A stretch of DNA of 64,000 bases, from NCBI GenBank assembly GCA_035304345.1, contig DATGQE010000066.1, positions 1 through 64,000 of the forward strand, written 5' to 3'. The notes under the pieces are model-generated. The model made no database searches. It had not been told where the DNA came from and worked only from the letters and a program-made list of their open reading frames with translations. Every line of letters begins with the position of its first letter. The first letter of the stretch is position 1. Source of the stretch: IDS-8 sp035304345 (GTDB lineage Bacteria > Pseudomonadota > Gammaproteobacteria > Steroidobacterales > Woeseiaceae). Of the stretch, positions 1 through 7,592 are shown piece by piece. A program made the position numbers and the translations under genes.

Positions 1-536
1 AGGCGGGCGATCTCCCAACGGAAGATCTCCTCCGCGTCGAAGCGGATCACTCTCCCGCCGCCGAGGGTGTAGTGCGGGACGCCCAGCGCCTCGCGCTCGG
101 ATCGGTGCGTGAACCAGTAGCTCGGCAGATCGGTCACCTGCCTGATCTCGTGTTCGGTGAGTAGCAGTTTCTCCCTCGGCCGAGCCCAGGAACCGGCTGC
201 TTGTTCGATGGCCTCTTCCCGCGCCTTGGGGTGCGACACGGACAGATCTCTGGTCCCGTCTGATCGACGGCGGATTTGCGCATGGCGCTCGAACCGCTCG
301 ACCTCGCATACCAGATAGCGCGGGTGCTTGCCGATCCGCCACGCCGGTGGGCCGATGCCTTCGGCACTCCAGCGCTGCAGGGCCTTCGGCGAGAGGTTCC
401 ACCGATGGAGCAAGGTCGCTTCGCTCAGGATCGGGTACTGGATGTCGATGCTCCGGGGACGGGGTTCGGGGTCGTATGGGGCGGGACGGCTGCGGCGACG
501 CGCTTGGCCGACCCATGCATCAGCCTCGTGATTCAT
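1..536 (-). CDS. Tandem helix-turn-helix protein, AlpA/excisionase-like (partial, runs off window start)
   Basis: The reading frame stays open from an ATG at 536 to the window edge, giving at least 178 residues with no stop, so the C-terminus is missing. The ATG follows a strong ribosome site (GGGGGAGG). Two HTH_17/MerR-like segments are visible: one around residues 35-80 (SEATLLHRWNLSPKALQRW, then GPPAWRIGKHPRYL) and one around residues 133-178 (LLTEHEIRQVTDLP, then HYTLGGGRVIRF, ending EEIFRWE). This layout is typical of AlpA or excisionase-type regulators of integrated elements. The start overlaps the end of the upstream HTH gene by 17 bp, so the two are probably co-translated. DNA binding is inferred from the fold. 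The target, and whether an integrase follows, lie outside the window. Confidence 0.72.
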   Translation of the reverse strand, partial: MNHEADAWVGQARRRSRPAPYDPEPRPRSIDIQYPILSEATLLHRWNLSPKALQRWSAEGIGPPAWRIGKHPRYLVCEVERFERHAQIRRRSDGTRDLSVSHPKAREEAIEQAAGSWARPREKLLLTEHEIRQVTDLPSYWFTHRSEREALGVPHYTLGGGRVIRFDAEEIFRWEIAR

Positions 537-891
537 CGTCGGCCTCCCCCAAGGCTGCTTCTGCCGCCTGCAGACTGCCGTACTGCGCGATCAGCGCGAA
601 TGCTTCCTTCAAGGTGTAGCGCATCGGCTCGGGTTGAGGCGGTTCAGGGTCGGCCGTCGGCTCAGGCGCTGGTGCCGAACTCAGCAGTGGCGGCAGTTCG
701 TCGCGGACGGGTTCGCCTTGTCGCTGTGCTTGTTCGTAGTCCAGGATGTCGGCGAGGCGGTAGCGCACAACTTTCGATAGCTTGATGTACCGGGGTCCAC
801 GGTTCTCGCTGCGCCAGCGCTGCAAGGTCCTGATGCTGATGGCCCATCGTTGGGCCAGCTCGATTTCGGTGAAGGCGGAGTCGTTCGACAT
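520..891 (-). CDS. Helix-turn-helix (HTH_17) DNA-binding protein
   Basis: A 123-residue protein. The N-terminal half carries a recognisable HTH_17/AlpA-type domain: FTEIELAQRWAISIRTLQRWRSENRGP, then YIKLSKVVRYRLADILDYEQ at residues 7-55. The C-terminal part is a Pro/Glu-rich linker and a short helix (LKEAFALIAQYGSLQAAEAALG). Such small proteins act as excisionases or transcription factors in prophages and genomic islands. A GCGGAG ribosome site lies just upstream of the ATG. It is the first gene of a minus-strand pair whose second member is also an HTH protein overlapping by 17 bp. The promoter must lie in the 892-1292 gap, shared divergently with the AbiE-like pair. Specific function unknown. 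Confidence 0.8.
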   Translation of the reverse strand: MSNDSAFTEIELAQRWAISIRTLQRWRSENRGPRYIKLSKVVRYRLADILDYEQAQRQGEPVRDELPPLLSSAPAPEPTADPEPPQPEPMRYTLKEAFALIAQYGSLQAAEAALGEADDESRG

Positions 892-921
892 GGTCTGCTC
901 CGCTCGGGCTGCGGCAGACCA
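891..921. repeat. Inverted repeat over the start of the HTH gene
   Basis: Perfect 8-bp arms TGGTCTGC (891-898) and GCAGACCA (914-921) are separated by 15 bp and overlap the ATG of the minus-strand HTH gene. In the transcript the repeat would fold over the ribosome site and start codon. As DNA it could be an autoregulatory operator. Which of the two applies cannot be told from sequence. Confidence 0.4.
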
Positions 922-1292
922 TTACGGCGCTGTTAGCGCAACCAGCCAAGGCGACATGGCCGGTGTGGCCGCGTGCGGGCGAGTTCAGGGCGATCGGGAA
1001 GGTCGAGGAAACCCGGGTGAATCAGCGGGCGAGGGATATGTCCCTGCCGTCCTCCACGCGGCCCGCGTTCGATGGAGAGTGCTCAGACTCCTACGGATCG
1101 CGGGTTAATTTGTCTGTGAAACTCCACCACCATTTTCCAATTCCCCACTTCTTCCAGCCCTTTCGGGTTGGCTGTTGCCTTTCTTTCCGGCCGGAGCCCG
1201 GATCCCCACCCTGCCTCCAAGGGGGCCCGGAAGCGGCAGCATTCGCGAGGTTCGGCCATTGCCCGATCGGGCGAGCACGACCGTTTGCGAGA
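922..1292. other. Gene-free divergent intergenic region of the island end
   Basis: No convincing coding sequence is seen between the HTH pair (minus strand) and the AbiE-like pair (plus strand). The stretch from about 1085 to 1160 is clearly richer in A and T than the surrounding chromosome, which fits promoters or acquired DNA. Open frames here lack family features and ribosome sites. Confidence 0.5.
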
Positions 1293-1320
1293 TGTCAGAA
1301 AATTGCTTATATTTCTGACA
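1293..1320. promoter_or_regulatory. Inverted-repeat operator before the AbiE-like pair
   Basis: Perfect 9-bp arms TGTCAGAAA (1293-1301) and TTTCTGACA (1312-1320) are separated by 10 bp and end 16 bp before the antitoxin ATG. The spacer contains TTATAT, a plausible -10 element. Known AbiEi antitoxins repress their own promoter by binding inverted repeats, so this is the likely autoregulatory operator. The assignment is inferred from position and symmetry. Confidence 0.6.
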
Positions 1321-1336
1321 AACCGGATTTCTCGCC

Positions 1337-1933
1337 ATGAGCCAGCTCACTGACGCCATCCTGTCGACCGCCCGGGCCCAGCCGGAGGGAGGCCTCATCT
1401 CGCCCAAGGAATTCCTGCACCTGGGCTCCAGGGCCGCGGTGGACCAGGCGCTTGCGCGGCTGGCGCGCGAGGGAAAGTTGCTGCGCGTCGCGCGAGGGGC
1501 CTACACGAGGCCTGTCGCCAGCCGATTCGGTTCCCGGCCGCCCGCGACGGAGGCCGTGGTCGAAGCCATCGCGTCCACCCGCGGTGAGGTCGTCGTGCCT
1601 AATGGAGCGGCGGAAGCCAACGCGCTGGGCCTCACCGCGCAAGTGCCGACCCGGGAGATCTTTCTGACCTCCGGGCCCACCCGCAAGCTGCGCCTGGGCA
1701 ACCGCACCGTCGAGCTCAGGCACGGCAAGCGCTGGCAACTCGCCCTCGGCACGCGCCTGGCCGGGAGGGCCATACGCGCTTTGTCGTGGCTGGGACCTGG
1801 ACAGGCATCCTCCGCTCTGCGCACCCTGCGAACCCGATTGCCCCCGGAAGAATGGGCAGCCCTGCAAGCGGCACGCCCGGCCCTGCCCGGTTGGATGGCC
1901 CGCGCGGTCAGCGAAATGAATGCACTCGGCTGA
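1337..1933 (+). CDS. AbiEi-like / DUF6088 antitoxin, transcriptional regulator
   Basis: A 198-residue protein. The N-terminal winged-helix region (about residues 15-55, SPKEFLHLGSRAAVDQALARLAREGKLLRVARGAYTRP) is the usual start of AbiEi/DUF6088 antitoxins. The following section (VVVPNGAAEANALGLTAQVP, then FLTSGPTRKLRLG) also matches that family. AbiEi proteins neutralise the AbiEii nucleotidyltransferase toxin and repress their own operon. The gene lies directly downstream of a perfect inverted repeat, and its last 14 bp overlap the toxin start, a typical type IV-like toxin-antitoxin arrangement. No clear Shine-Dalgarno precedes the ATG, so a short or nearly leaderless mRNA is possible. Family assignment rests on motif recognition and gene order. 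Confidence 0.85.
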   Translation: MSQLTDAILSTARAQPEGGLISPKEFLHLGSRAAVDQALARLAREGKLLRVARGAYTRPVASRFGSRPPATEAVVEAIASTRGEVVVPNGAAEANALGLTAQVPTREIFLTSGPTRKLRLGNRTVELRHGKRWQLALGTRLAGRAIRALSWLGPGQASSALRTLRTRLPPEEWAALQAARPALPGWMARAVSEMNALG

Positions 1934-2945
1934 GCCCTGGTTCGCTCTCGGCCGGGCCGATCGGCTCGATGCCCTGGAATACGCGGCAGCCCGGAGCGGC
2001 CGCCCCACACATCTGCTGGAGAAAGACATCTGGGTGGTGTGGACGCTTGCGGCGATCTACGACTCCCCCATTGCCGACGCGGTGACATTCAAGGGCGGGA
2101 CATCGCTTTCGAAGGTCTACAAGGCCATTGACCGCTTTTCCGAAGACATCGATCTCACCTACGACATCCGGTCCCTCGTTCCGGACCTTCTCCGCGAAGG
2201 CAATCCCATCCCGGCATCTGCGAGCCAAGGAAAGAAGATCACTCGCGCGGTACGCGCACGACTTCCCGAGTGGATCGAGAAAACGGTACGTCCCGTCATC
2301 GAAGCTGCCTTGGACGCGAACGGCTTGCAGGCGGACGTGAGGCTCGCAGGCGAGAACCGCGACAAGCTGATCGTCGCCTACCCTGCCGTAAAGACCGGCA
2401 CGGGCTATGTCTCCGCGACCGTTCAACTGGAATTCGGAGCTCGCGCCACCGGTGAACCGCACGCCTTTCGTGACGTGGCCTGCGACATTGCATCGTGGAT
2501 TGAGGACGTGGCCTTTCCGACGGCACGGCCCCTGGTCATGTCAGCCGAGCGCACGTTCTGGGAGAAGGCGACGGCCGCACACGTTTACTGCCATCAGCAA
2601 CGCCTGCGCGGCGAGCGCTATTCACGTCACTGGTATGATCTCGCGGCGCTGGCCCGAACCGAGCACTTTGAAAAGGCGGCTGCCGATCGCGAGCTCGCGC
2701 ACCAGGTTGCCCGGCACAAGTCGATGTTCTTTGTCGAGAAGGATGCGAACGGCCGCCGGATCGACTACTTCGAGGCAGTGAGAGGCTCGCTCAAGCTGAT
2801 ACCGGAAGGCGCATCGTACACGGCGTTGGCAGAAGATTTTGCGGCGATGAGCGAGGACGGCATGTTGATGGCCGACCACCCGGAGCTCGATGCAGTCCTG
2901 GACGCGTGTGCTGTCATTCAGGACAAGGTCAATCGGCTGGCATGA
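1920..2945 (+). CDS. AbiEii-type nucleotidyltransferase toxin
   Basis: A 341-residue protein with the hallmark nucleotidyltransferase signature: KGGTSLSK at residues 58-65 and SEDIDLTYD at 74-82 (glycine pair, then the DxD metal-binding aspartates). Farther on are AERTFWEKATAAH and RYSRHWYDLAAL, matching the conserved E..FW.K and lysine/arginine motifs of AbiEii. In characterised members this enzyme transfers nucleotides to cellular RNA targets and arrests growth unless the antitoxin is present. Some pairs give phage abortive infection. The ATG lies inside the antitoxin gene (14-bp overlap), which argues for co-translation. All key residues appear intact, so the toxin is probably active. Its real target here is unknown. 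Confidence 0.9.
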   Translation: MHSAEPWFALGRADRLDALEYAAARSGRPTHLLEKDIWVVWTLAAIYDSPIADAVTFKGGTSLSKVYKAIDRFSEDIDLTYDIRSLVPDLLREGNPIPASASQGKKITRAVRARLPEWIEKTVRPVIEAALDANGLQADVRLAGENRDKLIVAYPAVKTGTGYVSATVQLEFGARATGEPHAFRDVACDIASWIEDVAFPTARPLVMSAERTFWEKATAAHVYCHQQRLRGERYSRHWYDLAALARTEHFEKAAADRELAHQVARHKSMFFVEKDANGRRIDYFEAVRGSLKLIPEGASYTALAEDFAAMSEDGMLMADHPELDAVLDACAVIQDKVNRLA

Positions 2946-3042
2946 AGCCGATAGCTGACAGCCCGATTCCCCTGCCATCCCGCAATGCCGGACCCGCCTC
3001 ACCGGCAAGCACGAACGGCCTGGCGCTCTCGTGCTCGAACGA

Positions 3043-3059
3043 CCCGCAGGCTTTGCGGG
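3043..3059. terminator. Short hairpin downstream of the AbiEii gene
   Basis: CCCGCA and TGCGGG pair around a 5-nt loop, about 100 bp after the toxin stop. No T-tract follows, so Rho-independent termination is doubtful. The rest of 2946-3218 shows no gene, tRNA or obvious attachment site. Confidence 0.25.
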
Positions 3060-3218
3060 CACTTCGAATTGGCCTACCCGGCGTCCAACGCGCTACCATT
3101 TCCCCGCGTCGTTGGCGGTTCCTGGTTCCGCCTCCACTACCTTCTTCCGCGGCGCCTCCACCACGCTCCGGGTGACCGGAAGCGTCGCGGGCGCCCGGCG
3201 TCAAGGACAGGACAGCAC

Positions 3219-4205
3219 ATGGTCCCTCTTTCGATCCTGGACCTCGTCCGCGTCACCGAAGACACGGACGCACGTGCCGCGCTCGACAATGCGCGCGACC
3301 TCGCGTGGCACGCCGAGCGCTGGGGCTACAGGCGCTTCTGGCTCGCGGAGCATCACAACATCCCGAGCATCGCCAGCGCGGCGACCTCCCTCGTCATCTG
3401 CCACGTGGCGGCGGGGACGAGCACGATCCGTGTCGGTGCCGGCGGCATCATGCTGCCGAATCACTCCCCGCTCGTGATCGCGGAGCAGTTCGGGACGCTC
3501 GAGCTCCTGTTCCCCGGCCGCATCGATCTCGGGCTGGGACGCGCGCCCGGAACCGACCAGGCGACCCTGCACCTGCTGCGCCGCTCGCCGGCGGCGGCCG
3601 AGCACTTCCCGCAGGACGTGCTCGACCTGCAAGCCCTGCTGGCTCCGCCGCAGCCCGGGCAGGCGATCGTGGCGACCCCGGGTGCCGGCACCCGCGTGCC
3701 GCTCTGGATACTCGGGTCCAGCCACTTCGGCGCCGTGCTCGCGGCGGAGCTCGGCCTGCCGTACGCGTTCGCGTCGCATTTCGCGCCGCAACAGCTCATG
3801 ACGGCACTCGAGCTCTATCGCACCCGCTTCAAGCCGTCGGAACAGCTCGATCGCCCGTACGTGATGATCGGCGTCAACGCAATCGCCGCGGACACGGACG
3901 ACGCGGCGCGCCGCCTCTGGACGACACAGCAGATGTCGTTCACGAACCTCGTTCGCGGCCGCACGCGTGAGCTCAGCCGGCCGCCCATCGACGACATCGA
4001 GGATTACTGGACGCCCGAGGAGAAAGCACAGGTGTCGCAGATGCTCGCGCGCTCGATCGTCGGCTCGGCGGACACCGTGCGCCGCGGCATTCGCGCGCTC
4101 GTCGAAGAGACCGCGGCCGACGAGCTCATCATCGTGTCGGACGTGTACGACCACGGCGCGCGCCTGCGCTCGCTGGAGCTGATCGCAGCGGCCAACCGCC
4201 CCTAA
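3219..4205 (+). CDS. LLM-class flavin-dependent oxidoreductase (YhbW-like)
   Basis: The 328-residue protein begins MVPLSILDLVRVTEDTDARAAL and has the bacterial-luciferase-like TIM barrel pattern: FWLAEHHNIPSIASAATSLV, IRVGAGGIMLPNHSPLVIAEQFGTLE, and PGRIDLGLGRAPGTDQ. It closely resembles the group-1 luciferase-like monooxygenases typified by E. coli YhbW (MsnO8 family), which use reduced FMN. The substrate is unknown. The start at 3219 was chosen because AAGGACAG lies about 10 bp upstream and the family N-terminus begins here. A longer frame extends upstream but codes for nothing recognisable. The gene stands alone, with rdgC following on the same strand after 119 bp. Confidence 0.85.
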   Translation: MVPLSILDLVRVTEDTDARAALDNARDLAWHAERWGYRRFWLAEHHNIPSIASAATSLVICHVAAGTSTIRVGAGGIMLPNHSPLVIAEQFGTLELLFPGRIDLGLGRAPGTDQATLHLLRRSPAAAEHFPQDVLDLQALLAPPQPGQAIVATPGAGTRVPLWILGSSHFGAVLAAELGLPYAFASHFAPQQLMTALELYRTRFKPSEQLDRPYVMIGVNAIAADTDDAARRLWTTQQMSFTNLVRGRTRELSRPPIDDIEDYWTPEEKAQVSQMLARSIVGSADTVRRGIRALVEETAADELIIVSDVYDHGARLRSLELIAAANRP

Positions 4206-4324
4206 GAGTAATCGGAATACCGGCCCGGACCGGACGGACAGGGCCGGCACGATTTTTTCAAGAGTGACATGCGCGGGGGGAATCCGGATACTGCGCGGTC
4301 CCCGGCACGCATCGGAAAAGAAGA

Positions 4325-5251
4325 ATGTTTCGCAACGTCCGCCTCTTTCGCCTGCACGGCGCCTGGCCCGATTCGGAACAGGCCGTCTCCGAAAAGCTCT
4401 CTGCCGCCGCGTTCGAGCCTTGCGGCTCCTTCGCCGAGACGAGCACCGGTTTCGAGCCGCCGACCGGCGACGCCGCGGGCCTTCTCGCGCGGCGGGTCGA
4501 AAACGCGGACCTGCTGAAGCTCCGGAGCCAGACCCGCATCCTGCCGGCGGCCGCCGTCGAAGACGCGCTGGAAGCGCGGGTCGTGCAATGGCGCGAGCGC
4601 ATGGGAGCGGAGCCCGGCCGCCGCGAGCTGCGCAAGCTCAAGGCACAGCTCCGCGACGAGCTGCTGCCGAAGGCGTTCCTCAGGTCGCAGCGGACGAGCG
4701 CGCTGGTGCTGGTGCCCGAGCGCATCCTGGCCATCGACAGCCTTTCCGATGCGCGCACCGAGACGTTCATCAATACGTTGCGCACGGCGTTGGACGATTT
4801 CGATGCCGTGCCGCTCGGCTTCGCACGCCCGGTGCCGGATCTTCTCACGCGAATCTTCCTGGGTGACGCGCCGCGCGGCTTTGCCCTCGGTACGGAATGC
4901 CGTTTCGTCGATCCCTCCGACACGCGGGCGTCGATCCGCTGTACCGAGCTCGACCTCACCGACGCGACACTCAGGACCCACCTCCGCCACGGCATGCGGC
5001 TGACCCAGCTCGGCATCAGCTTCGACGAGGTGCTCTCCTGCACCCTGGACGAGAAAGGCGGCATCGCGAAGCTCAAGCTGCTCGGCGCCGATCTGCCCGA
5101 GGACCTGCCCGAAGAGGATCCGCTCGCGCGACTCGATGCCGGAATCGCGTTGCTCGCCGGCACGCTGCGGCGGCTGCTCGCTGCGCTGGCGCAGGCCCTC
5201 GGCGGCTACGAGGAGCGGGAGGGCGTGCCGGAGCGTCTCGCCGTCGCGTGA
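4325..5251 (+). CDS. rdgC: Recombination-associated protein RdgC
   Basis: A 308-residue protein, the usual RdgC length. The N-terminus (MFRNVRLFRLHG), the segment FEPCGSFAETSTGFEPP, ILPAAAVEDALEARV, LLPKAFLRSQRTSALV and the C-terminal LTDATLRTHLRHGMRLTQLGISFDEVLSCTLDEKG follow the E. coli RdgC pattern. RdgC forms a ring-shaped dimer on double-stranded DNA and limits RecA filament activity. The gene ends exactly where the minus-strand gene at 5252 ends, so the two converge with no spacer. No operon partner is visible. Confidence 0.92.
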   Translation: MFRNVRLFRLHGAWPDSEQAVSEKLSAAAFEPCGSFAETSTGFEPPTGDAAGLLARRVENADLLKLRSQTRILPAAAVEDALEARVVQWRERMGAEPGRRELRKLKAQLRDELLPKAFLRSQRTSALVLVPERILAIDSLSDARTETFINTLRTALDDFDAVPLGFARPVPDLLTRIFLGDAPRGFALGTECRFVDPSDTRASIRCTELDLTDATLRTHLRHGMRLTQLGISFDEVLSCTLDEKGGIAKLKLLGADLPEDLPEEDPLARLDAGIALLAGTLRRLLAALAQALGGYEEREGVPERLAVA

Positions 5252-5728
5252 CTAGCCGAAGCGTTTGACGACCAGGGCGATCGGCACGCCGACGCAGAAG
5301 AGCATCGCGGCCCCGCCGACGGCGACCGACGCCGGCGTGAATGCGAGCTGGTGCGGAAACGCCGACAGGGGCAGCACGACGAAGTTCATCACCACGTAGA
5401 CGACGACTCCGTAGGCCAGGCCGGTCACGATCGGCCGTTCCGTCAGCAGCGCGATCCTGCGGCTGGCCGCGTACCAGGTCGCGGCGATGACGAACATGAT
5501 CAGGAAATGCAGGACGACCCCGAGCGTCGCCGTGGCCGCACCGTGCTCGTAGGCACGCGTGCCCAGCAGCCCGGATGCGATCGACTGCATGATGCGGGCG
5601 GGCTCGATGCCGCGCATCCCGTTCGCGACCAGCGCGTACGCAAGGTCCAGGGCTCCGGCGAGGAGGCCGGCGTAAAGCACCGCGCGCAGCGCGCCCGGCC
5701 GTGCCTGCTGCTCGAATCCTGAGACCAT
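5252..5728 (-). CDS. Small integral membrane protein, unknown function
   Basis: The 158-residue protein shows four hydrophobic segments: about 16-36 (AVLYAGLLAGALDLAYALVA), 70-90 (LGVVLHFLIMFVIAATWYA), 103-123 (GLAYGVVVYVVMNFVVLPL) and 132-155 (ASVAVGGAAMLFCVGVPIALVV). It resembles the YagU-like/DUF1440 type of inner-membrane protein, but that is a loose comparison. The ATG at 5728 is preceded by AGGAGAGGGGG, a strong ribosome site, so longer upstream frames are rejected. It converges end to end with rdgC, and nothing in the context suggests a pathway. Confidence 0.75.
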   Translation of the reverse strand: MVSGFEQQARPGALRAVLYAGLLAGALDLAYALVANGMRGIEPARIMQSIASGLLGTRAYEHGAATATLGVVLHFLIMFVIAATWYAASRRIALLTERPIVTGLAYGVVVYVVMNFVVLPLSAFPHQLAFTPASVAVGGAAMLFCVGVPIALVVKRFG

Positions 5729-6018
5729 CCCCCTCTCCTGTTCCCCGGCACGCCCGGCGGCAGCGGCGCGCGCCGCCGTTCGACCGGCCAGACGCTTGAT
5801 AACACGATCCGCGCGACGCCCGCCAGCCGTTTTCGGACCTGCCATCCCGAACCTCGTGTGTACGCCGGCGGCGTTCCCTTCTCCGTGTAACGGCGCAACG
5901 GCCCGGCACTCGCGATCCGGCGCCCGGCGTCTACACTGGAATGTGCCGCGGCGCATTCCGGCACCGCGGTCACCGCTTCGCGGACGTGCCCGCGTTCGCC
6001 TCACCACGGACTACCATC

Positions 6019-6534
6019 ATGAATCTTCTCGACCTCCTGGAACAGCAAGGCGGCGGCAGCAGCATCGCCACGTTGGCGGGCAAGCTCGGCATCGACGAGC
6101 AGCAGGCCCGGAAGCTGATCGGCAGCCTCTCGCCGGCGATGGCCGCCGGGCTGCAGCAGCGCGCGCAATCGCCCGAGGCCCAGGCCGGGCTCGCGAGCGA
6201 GATCGAGACCGGCCGCTACCAGCGCTACCTGGACGAGCCGGGCCGGCTGGCCGACGACAGCGCCCGCGAAGACGGCAACCACGTGCTGGGGCAACTGTTC
6301 GGCAGCAAGGACGTCAGCCGCAGCGTCGCCGACCGCGCATCACGCGACACCGGCCTCGATGCCGGCCTCGTCAAGCAGGCTTTGCCGATGGTCGCCGGCC
6401 TCGCGATGGGAGCGCTCGGCAGGCAAGCGGGCCAGCAGGGCGGACTCGGCGGCGGCCTGGGGTCGATCGCCGGCCTGCTCGACGGCGACGGCGACGGCAA
6501 GCTCGGCCTCGGCGACCTGCGCCGCCTGTTCTAG
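6019..6534 (+). CDS. DUF937 (YidB-like) protein with C-terminal EF-hand-like loop
   Basis: The 171-residue protein starts MNLLDLLEQQGGGSSIATLAGKLGIDEQQARKLIG, typical of DUF937/YidB proteins. The repeated phrase SRSVADRASRDTGLDAGLVKQALPMVAGLAMGALG is the family's core. The last 20 residues contain DGDGDGKLGLGDLRRL after SIAGLLD, an EF-hand or dockerin-like calcium loop often appended to this family. Function is unknown; family members are small, helical and soluble. The ATG at 6019 is the family start. No perfect ribosome site is seen. The 290 bp upstream (5729-6018) contain no gene that can be supported. Confidence 0.8.
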   Translation: MNLLDLLEQQGGGSSIATLAGKLGIDEQQARKLIGSLSPAMAAGLQQRAQSPEAQAGLASEIETGRYQRYLDEPGRLADDSAREDGNHVLGQLFGSKDVSRSVADRASRDTGLDAGLVKQALPMVAGLAMGALGRQAGQQGGLGGGLGSIAGLLDGDGDGKLGLGDLRRLF

Positions 6535-6571
6535 CAGGCCGCCCGGAAAGCGCTGCCGGCTCGCCCGGCCG

Positions 6572-7150
6572 CTACAGGGCCGCTTGCAGGCGCTGGACGG
6601 CCTCCAGGGATTTCTGCACGTTGTCGAACGGCGAGACGCCGCTGATCGTCTCGGCGATCTTGCCGTCCGGCGTCACGATGAAGGTCGTGCGCTCCACGAA
6701 GTCGTGGCCGATCTCCTCGCCGCGGGTGTCCGTCATGCCGGGGCGGCCTTCGCGGACCGCGAGCCCGTAGGAACGGGCGATCGCACCGTCGGCGTCGGAA
6801 GCGACGGGCAGCTTGCCGGCGCAGTACTCCGGATCGGCGGAGAAATCGTTGAGCCGCTCGATGCTGTCGAGCGACACGCCGATGACGCTCGCACCCGCGG
6901 CCTTGAACTTCTCGATGTTCTCGGCGAACTCGCGGGCCTGGATGTTGCAGCCCTGGGTGTAGGCCGACGGGTAGAAATACACGACGACCGTGCCCTCGCC
7001 GAGCGCCTCCGAGAGCGAGAACTCGAACGTCTCACCCGCGAGCGAGGCCTGCGTCTCGAAGTCCGGCGCGGTATCGCCCGGCTCGAGGGCCGCGTAGGCC
7101 TGGCACGCGAGCAGGCCGGAGGTCACCAGAGTCAATATCTTAGCTTTCAT
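6572..7150 (-). CDS. Exported peroxiredoxin (Bcp/PrxQ-like)
   Basis: The 192-residue protein begins with a signal peptide (MKAKILTLVTSGLLACQAYA, residues 1-20), so it is probably periplasmic. The AhpC/TSA fold follows: LEPGDTAPDF, VVVYFYPSAYTQGCNIQARE (peroxidatic Cys68 in the usual position), VIGVSLDSIERLNDF, and RTTFIVTPDGKIAETISGVSPFDN. Peroxiredoxins reduce peroxides with thiol donors. Cys84 of the E. coli PrxQ-type pair is not obvious, but a Cys occurs in PEYCAGKLPV and could resolve. The ATG at 7150 was preferred to a GTG 12 bp upstream because the latter lacks a ribosome site. The gene converges with the DUF937 gene. Confidence 0.87.
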   Translation of the reverse strand: MKAKILTLVTSGLLACQAYAALEPGDTAPDFETQASLAGETFEFSLSEALGEGTVVVYFYPSAYTQGCNIQAREFAENIEKFKAAGASVIGVSLDSIERLNDFSADPEYCAGKLPVASDADGAIARSYGLAVREGRPGMTDTRGEEIGHDFVERTTFIVTPDGKIAETISGVSPFDNVQKSLEAVQRLQAAL

Positions 7151-7592
7151 CGGCTTATCCACGCTTGTTTTTGAATCGCATCAACATGCCGGGTCCCTCA
7201 TCCTGACCCCGGCCGCCACCCGGCGCAAGGCGCACGACGATACTGCCGTCGTCGCGATCCGGCCTGGCCGGGTCCACGCGGCGGCCGATCGCCGCCCGTC
7301 TCCATAAGACCGCGAGGAACGCGGCGACATTACACCGGGCAAGCGCACCCGGGTGACGTCGGGTAAATGCCGCGACGGCGTCACGCCGCATTGGACTTTT
7401 CGCTGCGGCCGATCTACACCCAGAAAGGCCGGGGAAGTTCCGGTCACCCACCGCCGGTCGGGGCATGAAACACGCACTCCTCGTTTTGCGCGTGATGCTG
7501 CCGGTGAAGGCAGGCGCCCCGCGGCACGCCGCGAAAAGCCCGACCGGAGAGCCGATCGCAAGTCCCGCGGGCCGCCTGCTCGGGGCAAGGCG
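7151..7592. other. Gene-free divergent intergenic region
   Basis: About 440 bp lie between the minus-strand peroxiredoxin and the plus-strand transporter. It must hold both promoters. No coding frame with family features, no RNA gene and no strong palindrome was recognised. The frame that extends the transporter upstream is Arg/Pro-rich and not protein-like. Confidence 0.5.

Noticed and set aside
963..1340. A 125-residue plus-strand frame between the HTH and AbiE genes
   Set aside because: No ribosome site, no family features, and it runs into the antitoxin operator and start.
2946..3218. Attachment site or tRNA at the end of the element
   Set aside because: No tRNA-like fold or repeat of another segment in the window could be recognised here.
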